Assembly (NCBI RefSeq): GCF_001522545.3
Contig: NC_031774.1
Coordinates: 25,677,824-25,741,823 of the forward strand
Length of the DNA: 64,000 nt
Direction: 5' to 3'
DNA from: Parus major
Lineage: Eukaryota; Chordata; Aves; Passeriformes; Paridae
Every line of letters begins with the position of its first letter. Position 1 is the first letter of the stretch. The notes below the pieces were generated by a model. It was not told where the DNA came from, did no database searches, and saw nothing but the letters and a program-made list of their open reading frames with translations. Made by a program: the position numbers and the translations under genes. Shown one piece after another: positions 40,501 through 49,900 of this stretch.

Positions 40501-41601
40501 CATCCCACCCCTTGCTCAATTGTTATCGATTAGTCAATACAAAAGTCTCTCCCCATAGCCAGCAAAATTTTGTTAAGTAATGTTAATTTGCTTTTTTTTT
40601 TATTTAAATAGCAATTAATTTTATCACAGTTTTTTTATTTAAATAGCAACTGCCTGAGGGAAAATATATTTAGTGGTTTACAGTTAATGGGAGGCTACAT
40701 GAACCTCTTCCAACTAATCTCCTAAGTACTAAACAGTAATATTAAAAAGTCAACAAGTTTATTTTTTTCACACAGCAAGTAGACATGCAGAAAGCTATAC
40801 AAGCAGCAAGTTGTCTTGTGACAATTGTCACCCCAATTTTAAGCTGTATATCGAGGGGATGGCATGATAGGATATAACAAGGGTGATCAGCTTATAATCA
40901 AATCTCCAGTCAAAAGCTTCTTCACAAACATTTAGCTTAATTCAAAACTGAAGTTATTAGTCTATCTTATAAAATGAAATTATTTCATTCCAGTTAAAGG
41001 ACAAACACGTCAAAACCACGTTATCTGTTGTGGCTGCATTGCACAACGAACAGGAGCTGAAGGCATCATCAGTCTTTGTCTACTTGAGATCATTAATCCC
41101 CGTAGGGTAAGATAGAAAGTAGAACAGAAGGCAACTGTAATAAAGGTTATTTCGCAAGAAAACACAAAAGCATGATTTTGTCTCTACTGATGAAAAGTGA
41201 AGTATTCTGGACTCTCCCCAAAAAAAGTGCTTGGCATCAGCTCAATTCTGCTCCCCAAAACCTAAGGAAAGGCAGACCCGCTCGGGATTTCCAAATTTAA
41301 TAAAAGCCTGGAATTAAAAAAATAAAAGCTAATAAAAGCCTCCATTGACCTGACCATTAAGAGAACAGTCTGGTACCAATAAAGCTTTTCAGCCCTGCGG
41401 GAGCGCAGGTTTCCCACAGGTGCAGCAGCCGCTCCCGCGCGCCGCAGCTGAGGGACGCCATCCCACAGCCAGCCCCGCCGTGTGCCTCACCCGCCAGCGA
41501 CAGAGCCCCGAGTCTCTCCTCTCCTTCCTCTGGAAAAGCACCGCTGCCAGGAAAGGCAGCACTCTGGGCGGAAACGGGCCCCGCAGCACCTCATGGAACA
41601 T
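19288..41601 (-). CDS. PLA2G4F: Cytosolic phospholipase A2 zeta (PLA2G4F), complete
   Basis: This is a C2-domain group IVF phospholipase A2; such enzymes release fatty acids from membrane glycerophospholipids after calcium-dependent membrane binding. Twenty coding exons: 41491-41601, 37076-37148, 35679-35815, 34277-34405, 32887-32927, 32258-32300, 31025-31091, 30575-30744, 28967-29080, 28423-28460, 27762-27897, 26906-27042, 25627-25849, 24959-25073, 23631-23768, 23047-23154, 21939-22133, 21432-21598, 20170-20356, 19288-19517. Every junction is GT/AG and in phase. The sum is 2559 bases, giving 852 residues against about 850 in human PLA2G4F. The C2 domain spans about residues 40-165. The catalytic domain runs from about 340 to the end, with GSGGG and R367, the nucleophile S395 in GISGS, and D680 in VDGG. 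Blocks such as KLSDQQEAV and [11 protein letters not shown] match PLA2G4F rather than the E, D or B paralogues. Position next to VPS39 also agrees with F. Confidence 0.94.
20901..21303 (+). mobile_element. CR1 LINE 3' fragment in PLA2G4F intron 18
   Basis: The fragment carries GCTGCTCAGCCTGGAGAAGA, the GGTTTAGATTAGATATTAGG block, GCACAGGCTGCCCAGAGA, and the ending CCCTTCCAACCCAAACCACT then CTGTGATTCCATGA. It lies antisense to PLA2G4F between exons 18 and 19, about 130 bases from exon 18. Confidence 0.92.
21432..21598 (-). CDS. PLA2G4F: PLA2G4F exon 18, catalytic aspartate exon
   Basis: This exon contains the conserved block [10 protein letters not shown] followed by [15 protein letters not shown]. 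The Asp of DGG, residue 680, is the predicted second member of the Ser/Asp dyad of group IV phospholipases. The exon closes with EAPFE before a GTGAGAG donor. Confidence 0.94.
24905..24945. repeat. AATAAA-rich simple repeat
   Basis: A run of AATAAAT/AATAAAA units ends about 15 bases before the donor end of PLA2G4F exon 14 (24959-25073). On the minus strand it reads TTTATT, so it does not create polyadenylation hexamers for the gene. Confidence 0.65.
25850..26905 (-). other. PLA2G4F: PLA2G4F intron 12
   Basis: The intron separates the two parts of the Trp codon after the lipase motif. It is more GC-balanced than neighbouring introns between about 26.0 and 26.6 kb. I could not relate that patch to an exon or a repeat I know. 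Confidence 0.7.
26906..27042 (-). CDS. PLA2G4F: PLA2G4F exon 12, catalytic serine exon
   Basis: This exon encodes residues 354-399. It carries the glycine-rich oxyanion loop GSGGGMR (361-367) and the lipase motif CGISGSTW, with the predicted nucleophile S395. Arg367 corresponds to the conserved Arg after the Gly loop in cPLA2 alpha. The residue before the motif glycine is Cys (YLCGISGS), where human PLA2G4F has Ser as I recall. The final codon TG|G is split with exon 13. Confidence 0.94.
29081..30574 (-). other. PLA2G4F: PLA2G4F intron 8
   Basis: This is an intron of about 1.5 kb in the linker between the C2 and catalytic domains. No exon-like block with matching phase was found. It has GC-balanced sequence at about 29.6-30.1 kb that I cannot classify. 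Confidence 0.7.
30886..30912. repeat. Perfect 12-bp inverted repeat
   Basis: CAAAATTGACTT and AAGTCAATTTTG are perfect reverse complements separated by TAA, inside PLA2G4F intron 7. It could form a small AT-rich hairpin. No function is known to me. Confidence 0.75.
38236..38408 (+). mobile_element. CR1 LINE 3' fragment in PLA2G4F intron 1
   Basis: About 170 bases of the CR1 tail: AGGCTGCCCAGAGAAG, AAGTGTTCAAGGCCAGG, GTCCCTTCCAACCCAAACCA then TTCTATGATTCT. It is antisense to the host gene and strongly 5'-truncated. Confidence 0.9.
40590..40650. repeat. Direct repeat TTTTTTTATTTAAATAGCAA
   Basis: The 20-base string occurs twice about 34 bases apart, the first copy preceded by extra T residues. 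It is a local AT-rich duplication within PLA2G4F intron 1. Confidence 0.7.
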
Positions 41602-41910
41602 GGGGAAAACGTCCCGCTGTCCTTGCCGAATATGGGACAGGGAAAGCCGGAGCCCAAGGCTTGTTCCCGGAGGCCCGGCCGCGAAGGGCTGCTCGCTATG
41701 GGCTCATCCCGAGTTTTGCGCAGGGCCGGGCCGTGCTCCAGCTGTGAGAAGCGGAGGTGTGGCCCACACTTGCCGAACAAGCCCGCTCAAAACCTCGCTG
41801 TCAGGTTTTTCCAATATTGCTACAAGATAAGGGCAGCAAGGCAGCACCTGGGCAGGAGGAAGCGCCACTTTGCCATCCAGCCGAGACATCTGAACCCCCA
41901 GTCCCGATTT
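41390..41910 (-). promoter_or_regulatory. PLA2G4F: GC/CpG-rich island at PLA2G4F 5' end
   Basis: About 500 bases are clearly richer in G+C and CpG than the AT-rich surroundings (for example clusters of CGCGC, CCGCG and CCCGG). It covers the first coding exon and the sequence just upstream, so it is probably the promoter and 5' UTR. Open frames on the plus strand here are typical chance frames of GC-rich DNA. No TATA box was clear to me. Confidence 0.6.
41491..41601 (-). CDS. PLA2G4F: PLA2G4F first coding exon
   Basis: The ATG at 41601-41599 opens 37 codons ending ...CRWR before a GTGAGG donor. The segment [16 protein letters not shown] resembles the start of human PLA2G4F as I remember it, a hydrophobic patch followed by basic residues. 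The phase-0 donor joins cleanly to WEKHPYY in the next exon, just before the C2 domain. The exon sits in the only strongly GC- and CpG-rich patch of the window, as expected for a first exon. Confidence 0.82.
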
Positions 41911-42832
41911 TCTTGGAGAGTTCCAGCAACCTGATTACAACTATGACCATTAAAAATCCTTTTCGGAGCTTCAGCACAACCTTCCAGTATTGTTAAATAG
42001 AAACAAAAATTCCCTTCTTACAAGCCTCTAGTAACACAAAATTTGTCACTGACTGTAGCTGTTCAGAGCAGTTTCAGGGAAACCACAGCAGAGACACCAC
42101 ACTTTGGTCTGCCATAAGATGCCTCAGGGAACAGCAATTCCCCACCACATCTCCCCTCTTAGCAGCCTGCAAACCTCTCCCCTTTTTCCTCCTTTCCATG
42201 GACAGTCTTAATTCTTCCACCAAAGGGTCTCAAAAAACTTTACAAGAAACAGGACAGATTTTTTTTTTAAGGGTCTATCACACCTTAAAAATAATCAAGT
42301 AGTGAAGGAAATGGTTTACTGAAAGTGATTAGCTTAGTAGCAGCTGCTGACAGTTGTCTTGCTGGAACTTTTTACCAAAGAGCCGAAATTTATAAACTGG
42401 AATTGCAGGCCAAGTACCAAACTTTAGTCTTGCAACAATTAAAGTGGCAGAAAATGTATGAAAGCCAGTAATGCAGCATGCCATTAGCTCCCTGCAAACA
42501 TGAGAATGTCACACATTCTCAGCAAGGTCCCATTCATTAATCATTTCCTGTCATTAGCACCAGTCACCAGACTAGAATTTAAGAAAATTAATAAAAGCAT
42601 AAGCACTGACATTTCAAACACAAACAAGTCAGCACTAAGTGGTGAATTCACAGAACCAAGAGTCAAAACACAGGCAAAAAACAAACATAATGCTATTGTG
42701 AAACAGCCAGCAACAGCTGTAAAGCCCTCGTGTCCTACTAAATGGTACAGCAGACAGTCGGCTGAAAAAGCTATTTCTTTGCTTTTCTACTCACCACTGC
42801 ACTGACAGAGAAGGACTGCAGCACCACCACGG
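41911..42832. other. PLA2G4F upstream flank
   Basis: Sequence 5' of the PLA2G4F island returns quickly to AT-rich composition. No exon or recognised transposon was seen. Distal promoter elements may lie here but none can be named. Confidence 0.45.
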
Positions 42833-43171
42833 TGAAGAAAGGCTGAGAAAGCTGAGACTGGAAAAGGCTCCAAGGAGACCTCATAGCAACATTCCAGCAT
42901 TTAAAGCGGGCTCTTAAAGAGGGAGAGTGACTTTTTACACTACCAGATAGTGATAGGACATGGGGAAATGATTTTAAAGAGGGTAGACTTAGATTAGATA
43001 TTAGGAAAAAAAACTCTTTACTTAGAAGATGGTGAGGCACTGGAACAGATTTCCCAGAGAAGTTGTGGATGCCTCATCTCTAGAAGTGTACAATGCCAGG
43101 TTGGGGCCCTGAGGAGGTTGAATCTAGAATATCTTTAGGCTTCCTTTCAACACAAATCATTCTATGACTAT
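42833..43171 (+). mobile_element. CR1 LINE 3' fragment
   Basis: A diverged CR1 tail recognisable by AAGGCTCCAAGGAGACCTCA, CTTAGATTAGATATTAGG, CACTGGAACAGATTTCCCAG and TTCCTTTCAACACAAATCAT then TCTATGA. The divergence suggests an older insertion than the copy in PLA2G4F intron 18. Confidence 0.85.
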
Positions 43172-44014
43172 CATATTACATTTTATTTATCTTCAAAAAG
43201 ATTGTAGAACCATTAGTGTGGGTTTTTTTACATTTAATCTAATACAGTTTGACTGTAAATTACAGGAAAATCGAGGTGGCCTCACAGTACAGTAATACCA
43301 TGGAGAAATCACACTTATTCTAGTTTATTACAGGCAGTGTATAAACCCTGTTTTGTCTTGAGTGCCCAACTGAACATAAATTTTGCTTACCTGCCTTCTG
43401 ACACTCACTCTCCTCTTCCAATGAAATCCCACTCAGCTTAGGGATCTCATGTTTACAGAATTTCTCTTGAATCCCTCAAGAAAAACTGAAAGCTCTTTAG
43501 AACATATGCTCAAGAATTGTTTCATAGTCAACAACAGATCACCCATTAGCAGTGTCTGTGTGTGGTTTTAGCCATCTCTATACACTGTTGTCAGCAAACT
43601 TAATATCCAAAGAGAAACTACTTGGTTATTTCCCAGCAGACTAAGAAAACAAGTAAGCACAATGGTATCAAAAGATGAGGCAAAGAAAGCCTCCCACCTG
43701 CTAATTTTACTTCTGCTTGGATTAGCATGCCTATAGGGGTAAAGGTAGTTGTAGATCTGCATTCCAGTTTTGTGTTTTTTTGGTAAGAAAGCATTAAATG
43801 ACATCATCACCAACTATATTATATATATTATGTTAAATGTGTGCAGATATCACAAGGAACCCCTTTTGGTTCCATTAGCAGCACTAAGAGAGCTGAGATG
43901 CTGTATATAACTAGAAAAGATGAAAATTTGAAAGGATACAATCAAGGATAGGATTTGTATGTTGCGGATTTTTTTAGTTTTCTCCAGAAACACCAATATT
44001 AGTTCAATTTATTC
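43172..44014. other. Intergenic between two CR1 copies
   Basis: AT-rich sequence with a short TATATATTATATA-like patch near 43815-43830. No coding or RNA gene signal was seen. Confidence 0.5.
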
Positions 44015-44312
44015 ATCAGTGCCTTGGATGAAGGAGCCTCCTCAGCAAGTTCACTGATGACACAAAGCTAGGAGGAGTGGCTGATGCCCCAGAGGGCTGT
44101 GCAGCCTTTCAGAGGGACCTCAACAGGCTGGAGAGATGGGAAGGGAAGAACTGTCTGAAATCCAGCAAAGGCAAATGCAGGGTCCTGCACTGGGGAGGAA
44201 CAACCCAGGCACCAGCACATGCTGGGGGTGACCTGCTGGAGGTGTCCGTGCTTGAGCAGGAAGGTTGCACTGAATGACCCACTCTGGGTCCTCGCAACCT
44301 GACTGATTCCGG
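44015..44312 (+). mobile_element. CR1 LINE fragment with internal deletion
   Basis: The plus strand encodes remnants of the end of CR1 ORF2 (reverse transcriptase C-terminal region), with pieces such as DAPEGCAAFQRDLNRLERW and NCLKSSKGKCRVLHW. It then jumps to a tail piece with CTTGAGCAGGAAGGTTG and CAACCTGACTGATTC. The typical middle of the 3' region is missing, so the copy has an internal deletion. The open frame here is not a host gene. Confidence 0.88.
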
Positions 44313-44858
44313 GAACACGGAGACAGAAGACTTCCTCTGTGCTAGTGCTTCCCATAGCTATAGAATGGGAAAAATGAGGATCTGTATCCTACTTCCAACA
44401 CCAGACTACTCTATGGGAAGTGCAAACCTGTGAATCTAAATATTTCCGAATTTGGCCACACAGAGCTCAACATCCCTTCCAAGCACAAATAGCGTATCAC
44501 CACTTAAAAAAAAAATTGTCAGTAATTTTAGTGTTCTCTAGTAAATACATATTTAATGGTATAATGGTGTAAGACCTGTAAAACATTATTCAAAGAGGTA
44601 ATACAAAAGTGTTTTTAGTACGATTTTGAGGACATTCACAAGCATGTATAAAGTTGTAGATTTAAAAACCTACATTGAGAATTGATGACATGGCCACACT
44701 TGATTTACAGATACTAAAGCAAGAGGGATACTGAGATACTGCATTGGGTCTGACTTCCAGGAGAAAATGAGGTCTGATATACAAATAAAAAATAAAATCT
44801 ACATCAGCCCAGAGAAGCTTAACTGCACAATGACTGAAACACACACTGGTTCACAATA
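44313..44858. other. Intergenic next to probable VPS39 transcript end
   Basis: AT-rich sequence with no exon or repeat that I could recognise. Confidence 0.45.
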
Positions 44859-46911
44859 TTTATTACAACCTATTGCTTTAGATAAACCTGCTGTATGGTT
44901 AGTAAACCCAAAGCACATTATATGAACCAACAAAAAAAACCAAAAAACAAGTACAGCACAAATCACATCTCTGTAAAAGGTAAGCAGGGGAGATGAACAG
45001 AGGCACAACTTTAGTCTTGTAAGTAAGAGCACAATGAAGATCCTGGTAACAGACAATGAAGGTAAATTAAAATCATACTACCAGTACTAAACATAAGTAA
45101 AAATCAGATTAGCATTGTTATATCTGTATACAAAGAATGAAGGGTCTTTTTAAAACACCCTCTCTTCATTCTCTATGACCTGTAAACACAACTCTCCCAA
45201 ACCATCTTCCCTCTGTACCTGAACTAGTATATAAAGATCTATACAGAATGTGCAAATCTAGTGTAAGTATTTTTAGGCTCTCTTCTTCAAACAGAAGAAA
45301 TACAAGTTGAAAAACATTAACACCACAGATCCCTTCTATCCAGCTTCTGCAGAAAGACTTCAGTAGCAGTACTGCCCAAGACATTCAAGCAAAACACTGG
45401 ACTGAGAAATCCAGAAGAATGCATGAGCAATAAATACAAACACATAACAGCAAGGAAAAAACAGTTATCAAGAGAAACTATTAACACTGGCAATGAAAGT
45501 GAATTAGGACTCTTGTCAGCCTGTAGCAGATCTGTTCCTAAAGAACACTCACATGATTGAAGTAAACCTATGTTAACTCAGGTTCAGCTACACTTCAGGC
45601 AGGCAAGATTTATTCATCAGCTTGCTCTAAGATGTATCTGCTAGTTACATGTCATGCTCCACACTACTTAATAATGACTTGTTTTTACATATTGCTAGAC
45701 CAGGATATTGGAAGTCAAACAGCCACTCTTTTGGGTTATTCGCTACTCCTGCCTTTTCAATCCCACTCCACAGATCCCTTCTGCAACAAACATTTTATCC
45801 CTCATATACAAATCTGCTACTAATTAATGTTTCTGAAAAAATAAGTTAGACAAAATATTTACAGCGTAGAGTGAGTACGGTACAATTTAGTTCTTGTGTT
45901 AAGACTTGTGGCCCAAGAGTAATTAAAGAACAGTACCAGCCTGAGCAGAATGCAGTTCTAGAGCATTTAAAATACACGGATGTTGCAACAGTTTGGATTT
46001 TACTTCAGTGTTGGAAAGTGAACCAGAGACTAAAGAATTTATATACAAAAGTCTCTAGCATAGTCCAGAAGTTCAAGCAGTAACTAGAGTTCACTCCTTC
46101 CAGAAATTGCTTTACAGGGCTGCTAATTCCTTTGAGTGCAGATGTGAGCTTCTTTAAATAGTCTCCGAGCTTCCACTTGTGCTAAGAGGGAACACAGTCA
46201 GTGCAAACAACACACAAGTTAATTCCGTTTATAGCTGTCAAACTAAAACAAAAAAGGAAAAAAAGCGCTTAGTGGCATCTAACATTCGTCTGACTATCTT
46301 CTGTGAAACAACTTACCAGAAGGTCAGGCAAAAACACTGTATTATCAATAGAGAGTCCTTTGGCCAGCACTTAAACCATTTCTGCTGCTGAGATAAAAGT
46401 TACACTTGCTATGTCTAGACACAGACACAGAAGCCTCCTGTATGACAAACACCTGGTGATCTCCATGCAACGCTGATACAGCTGCAAAGACTTCGAGGGA
46501 ATTTTCTTTTTTTGAATAATTACTTGCATACAAGGCCAAATCACAACATTTCCACCCTAATAAAGTATGTTTTATTGTAAAACTTGATTTGTGGTGAATG
46601 TCCAACAGTTGTCTAACAGTTCATTTGCAAGACTGGAGTGTATTACAAAACTCACTACAAAAATCAGTTTCGATCCTTCATCTGAGGACTGAGAGGTTCA
46701 GTGTGGTTGCCAGCACAGTAACAACATGGTTAAAGTCATTTCCTAGTACATAAATATTGCTGGGTAGGTACAGTCAGTCCATAGATATAAATGACTTCCA
46801 CCCAGTGTAAGAGAACGTAGCAACAAGCCTCAAAAATCATAGACACATGAACTTCTTTAGTCATCAGTACTGAATTTCATATGAATGTTGAGATTATTGA
46901 CCATGACAAGG
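44859..46911 (-). other. VPS39: Probable VPS39 3' UTR
   Basis: This AT-rich stretch downstream of the VPS39 stop contains no coding exon I can recognise. AATAAA hexamers read on the minus strand at 46571-46576, 45609-45614 and 44859-44864. They are candidate polyadenylation signals for a short, a middle and a long UTR. The extent is inferred from these hexamers only. Confidence 0.35.
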
Positions 46912-46987
46912 TCAGGTGTCCAGTGTATTGACTTCTTTGGAGCAGAAATAATGCACGACTATTGCATTAGGGTATCGAGCAAATGCA
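46912..46987 (-). CDS. VPS39: VPS39 terminal coding exon
   Basis: This exon completes the split codon AG|T after a CTCTTTACAG acceptor. It encodes the last 25 residues, including the HYFC half of the C-terminal zinc-binding module, and ends in TGA. The extreme tail reads ...EVNTLDT, where the mammalian protein as I recall it ends ...EVNPADT. The first half of the metal site (CTVC) lies in the previous exon, 1.25 kb upstream. Confidence 0.95.
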
Positions 46988-49900
46988 CTGTAAAGAGAGC
47001 AAAACACAAACATCAGCTGTTTTAAGACAGTTTTTCATATTCAAATAAGAGCATGCAAGTTGGGCAGAATCAAAGAGAAACACGTGATATAGTGACACTT
47101 TTTTAAGCAATAGCCTGAACATATAAAAGAGAAAACAGACAAAATATTCTGTGGATTTTTGTAAGAGGTTTATTTGGAGATTTTAAAAAAATCTATCTTC
47201 ATTTCTGTAGGCACACTTTACTTGGAAGTCACTGAGAACAAGTTAAGGACATGCTTGCCCTTCAAAAATCTTGCTGAACTTAAGAGCACTAGAAAAATTC
47301 TAGACAACCAAAACAATATTGCATATGCAAATTTCAATTCTGATGTTACATGCTGCATACTAAGAGAAAAAAATGTAATGTGTATCAATATTTAGACTGA
47401 TGTTTATTAAAATGTCTGGGGAAAAGAACATTTCCCTGTCATTGTTAATGCTACTGATATCTCAGAAGGGCTCCCATCAAGAAGAAAATAATGACTAAGT
47501 CATGTAGCATTTTCCTGTGGTTGAAAGACAAAAAAAAATTAAGTGCAAATAAATTTGCATTCTAAATTCACACAAAATTAGCTACCAGGAATGGTAGCAG
47601 AAAAATTCACAGATTCACAGAATATTCTGAGTTGGAAGGGATGCACAAGGATAAGAGTCCAACTCTTAAGTAAATGGCCAGTACAGTGATCAAACCCACA
47701 ACCCTGGTGTTATCAACACCATGTTCTTACTAACTGAGCTCATCTCATCAAGTAAACTAGTTCTACTTTTAAACATCCTATTGCATGTAGGCTACAAAAC
47801 ATACATCAGTCAGGGAGCCATAAAACCATCAGATATAGAAAATGACATATGTATCTTAGCTTAAAATTCTTTTTATCATTCTCCTCAATTCTAATTAAGA
47901 AGGTTCTTAGAAAGGCAGTGTTCTTACAAAGCTTTCAAAATTCATTATGAGGACCGATCTTATGCCTTCTAGAGTTCTGAAGTAAGAACTCTTGGGAGTT
48001 TCTGAAGGGATTTTATACTCCTTTGTTGAAAGAAGGGTTAAACTCCTGCAGCAAATTCACTGACCATAGCTTTAAAGTATTCCTAACCATCCAGCTAATG
48101 AATGTAATTTGTAATTCAACCACTCTTCAAATGGCTCCCTCATACTGCTGTTCTCTCTGGCAGTATATACATTCAGTTTTCCAGCATTCTTAGTTTAAGT
48201 GTACCAGATGAATATTTGATTCAGTTCACCCAGTTCTCTCACCTGTTACCTATCTTCTTTTTACAAACAGTGCACACCTTCTCCTCTGTAATAATGCACT
48301 TCACTTGCTGATGCAAGATCCGCTCCTCCTGGACCTAAAGAAAGACAAAAAACCCAAGCTGCTCAAAAAGCAGTCTGATGAAACTGCAAACCATCACAAT
48401 GTTTAACTGCCAGTGGCTGTATCTACATTACCAAAATGTGGAGCACAGAAGAAGCAGGTCTGTGGAGCAGAGCAGGTGGTATTGAACACCCAAAGCCCAC
48501 ACTCTATGAATTGCAGGGTTTTACATTCACCTTGGTCCACAGCCTAAGGCATTCAGCCACTAAAGGGGTGTTAAGGTGAACAATTGAACTGCTTCCTCTG
48601 GTTCACTTCATTTGAAAGAAATCCAGTCCAAGCTGCCTGAAATGATTCTGCAGTGCACACCACAGCACAGTGAGCAAAGACAAACACCTCATCCAAACTA
48701 AAATGAATGTACACACCATCTCCAGCAAAAAGGATGCTCAAGCTACATGATTCCTATTTAATTTCAGGTGCATTACAGCACCCTCTAGAGGACACACATC
48801 CCCTATAAGAAACAGAAAATTTCAGTATTGAATGTATTTCAAAACATTATTCCAATAAATAACAGGTGGTGGATGCTTACCCTCAGAAACTCTGCATGGA
48901 GAAGATTCTTGAGCACTTGATTAAATCTTTTCTTCTGAGCATTTTCTTCAAGTACTTTCTCTAAGAAGATGCGAATCTCACTAATCTGTGTATTTGCTGG
49001 GAGCAGGTTTATTGCCTGGAACAAAGGTAGAAAAAGTTAACAAGGAACAGAGACCAAAACAGAATAGAAATTGACACAATCCATTCACCTGCCTACTCCA
49101 GTACCTTCTGTAATCTCCTGCTAACAGCACAAACTGAGTACTTACAGGTCCAGCTTACCTTAGTGGTATCCAGTTTGCTGTGGTGCAGCTCCAAAACCTG
49201 CAGAGCAGCCTGCAGATTGGCTTGAGGCTCCAGCACCTCCATCTTGATCGGTCCCAGGCAATGAACACTGGGTGGGGAGAGATACATGCGGAGCAGGGAC
49301 AGATACACCTGTAGCACATAAAAGGGAAGTTCTAAAACTGCTGCACATATCCACAATTGACAGTGCCGGTAAAACCCAGCAATGGCACCAAGTTGCACCC
49401 ATGCCATCCAAAATTCCAAACTTCCCATTTAAACAGCTCTTAATATAGGCTCAAACCCAATGGTAGAGTAACATTACCAACAAAAAAATCCCCATAATTA
49501 TCAAGTAATTCCTAAATTCCAAGAGATTATACATGGGCTCCTTACACTACACAAATCCTGAAAAAGTTTATACAGTGCAAGAACTTTCAAGTCTTGAACA
49601 AGGTATGAATAGCCTTCTACTTCCTTACTGAACAAGAAGCTACTTACATCTTTGTTGCCATCTTTGTTTCTGTCATAATGTTTATGGCAGTAGCTAGAAG
49701 AATGAACAGAGAAGAATCATATCAAATACAAAAACAGTCATAGGACCCAAAGAATCAATTTACAGAAATTAACATTTAAATGCTCTGACTACTGAAGTCA
49801 TCCAAGTTAGGAGATTTACTTTGCACCACAGTGCTGAGAGAAACAGGGTTTTGTGCAAGTCTCCCACTTCCAATCAACTCAAAAAGCCTTAACGCAGAAG

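Larger units (their letters stand above)
37149..41490 (-). other. PLA2G4F: PLA2G4F intron 1
   Basis: This is the longest intron of the gene, bounded by the GTGAGG donor and a TTTTCAG acceptor. It contains one CR1 fragment (38236-38408) and a short direct repeat near 40.6 kb. I saw no conserved exon in it. Confidence 0.75.

Noticed and set aside
41420..41934. Long plus-strand frames of 136 and 150 codons
   Set aside because: They lie in the CpG-rich island over PLA2G4F exon 1 on the opposite strand. Composition explains the lack of stops, and no protein similarity was seen.
44077..44277. Plus-strand frame that looks protein-like (CAAFQRDLNRLERW)
   Set aside because: It is a remnant of CR1 ORF2, not a host gene.
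47660..47748. tRNA-Ile-like sequence
   Set aside because: The tRNA-like head is degraded and fused to a CR1-type tail. It is a SINE, not a functional tRNA gene.
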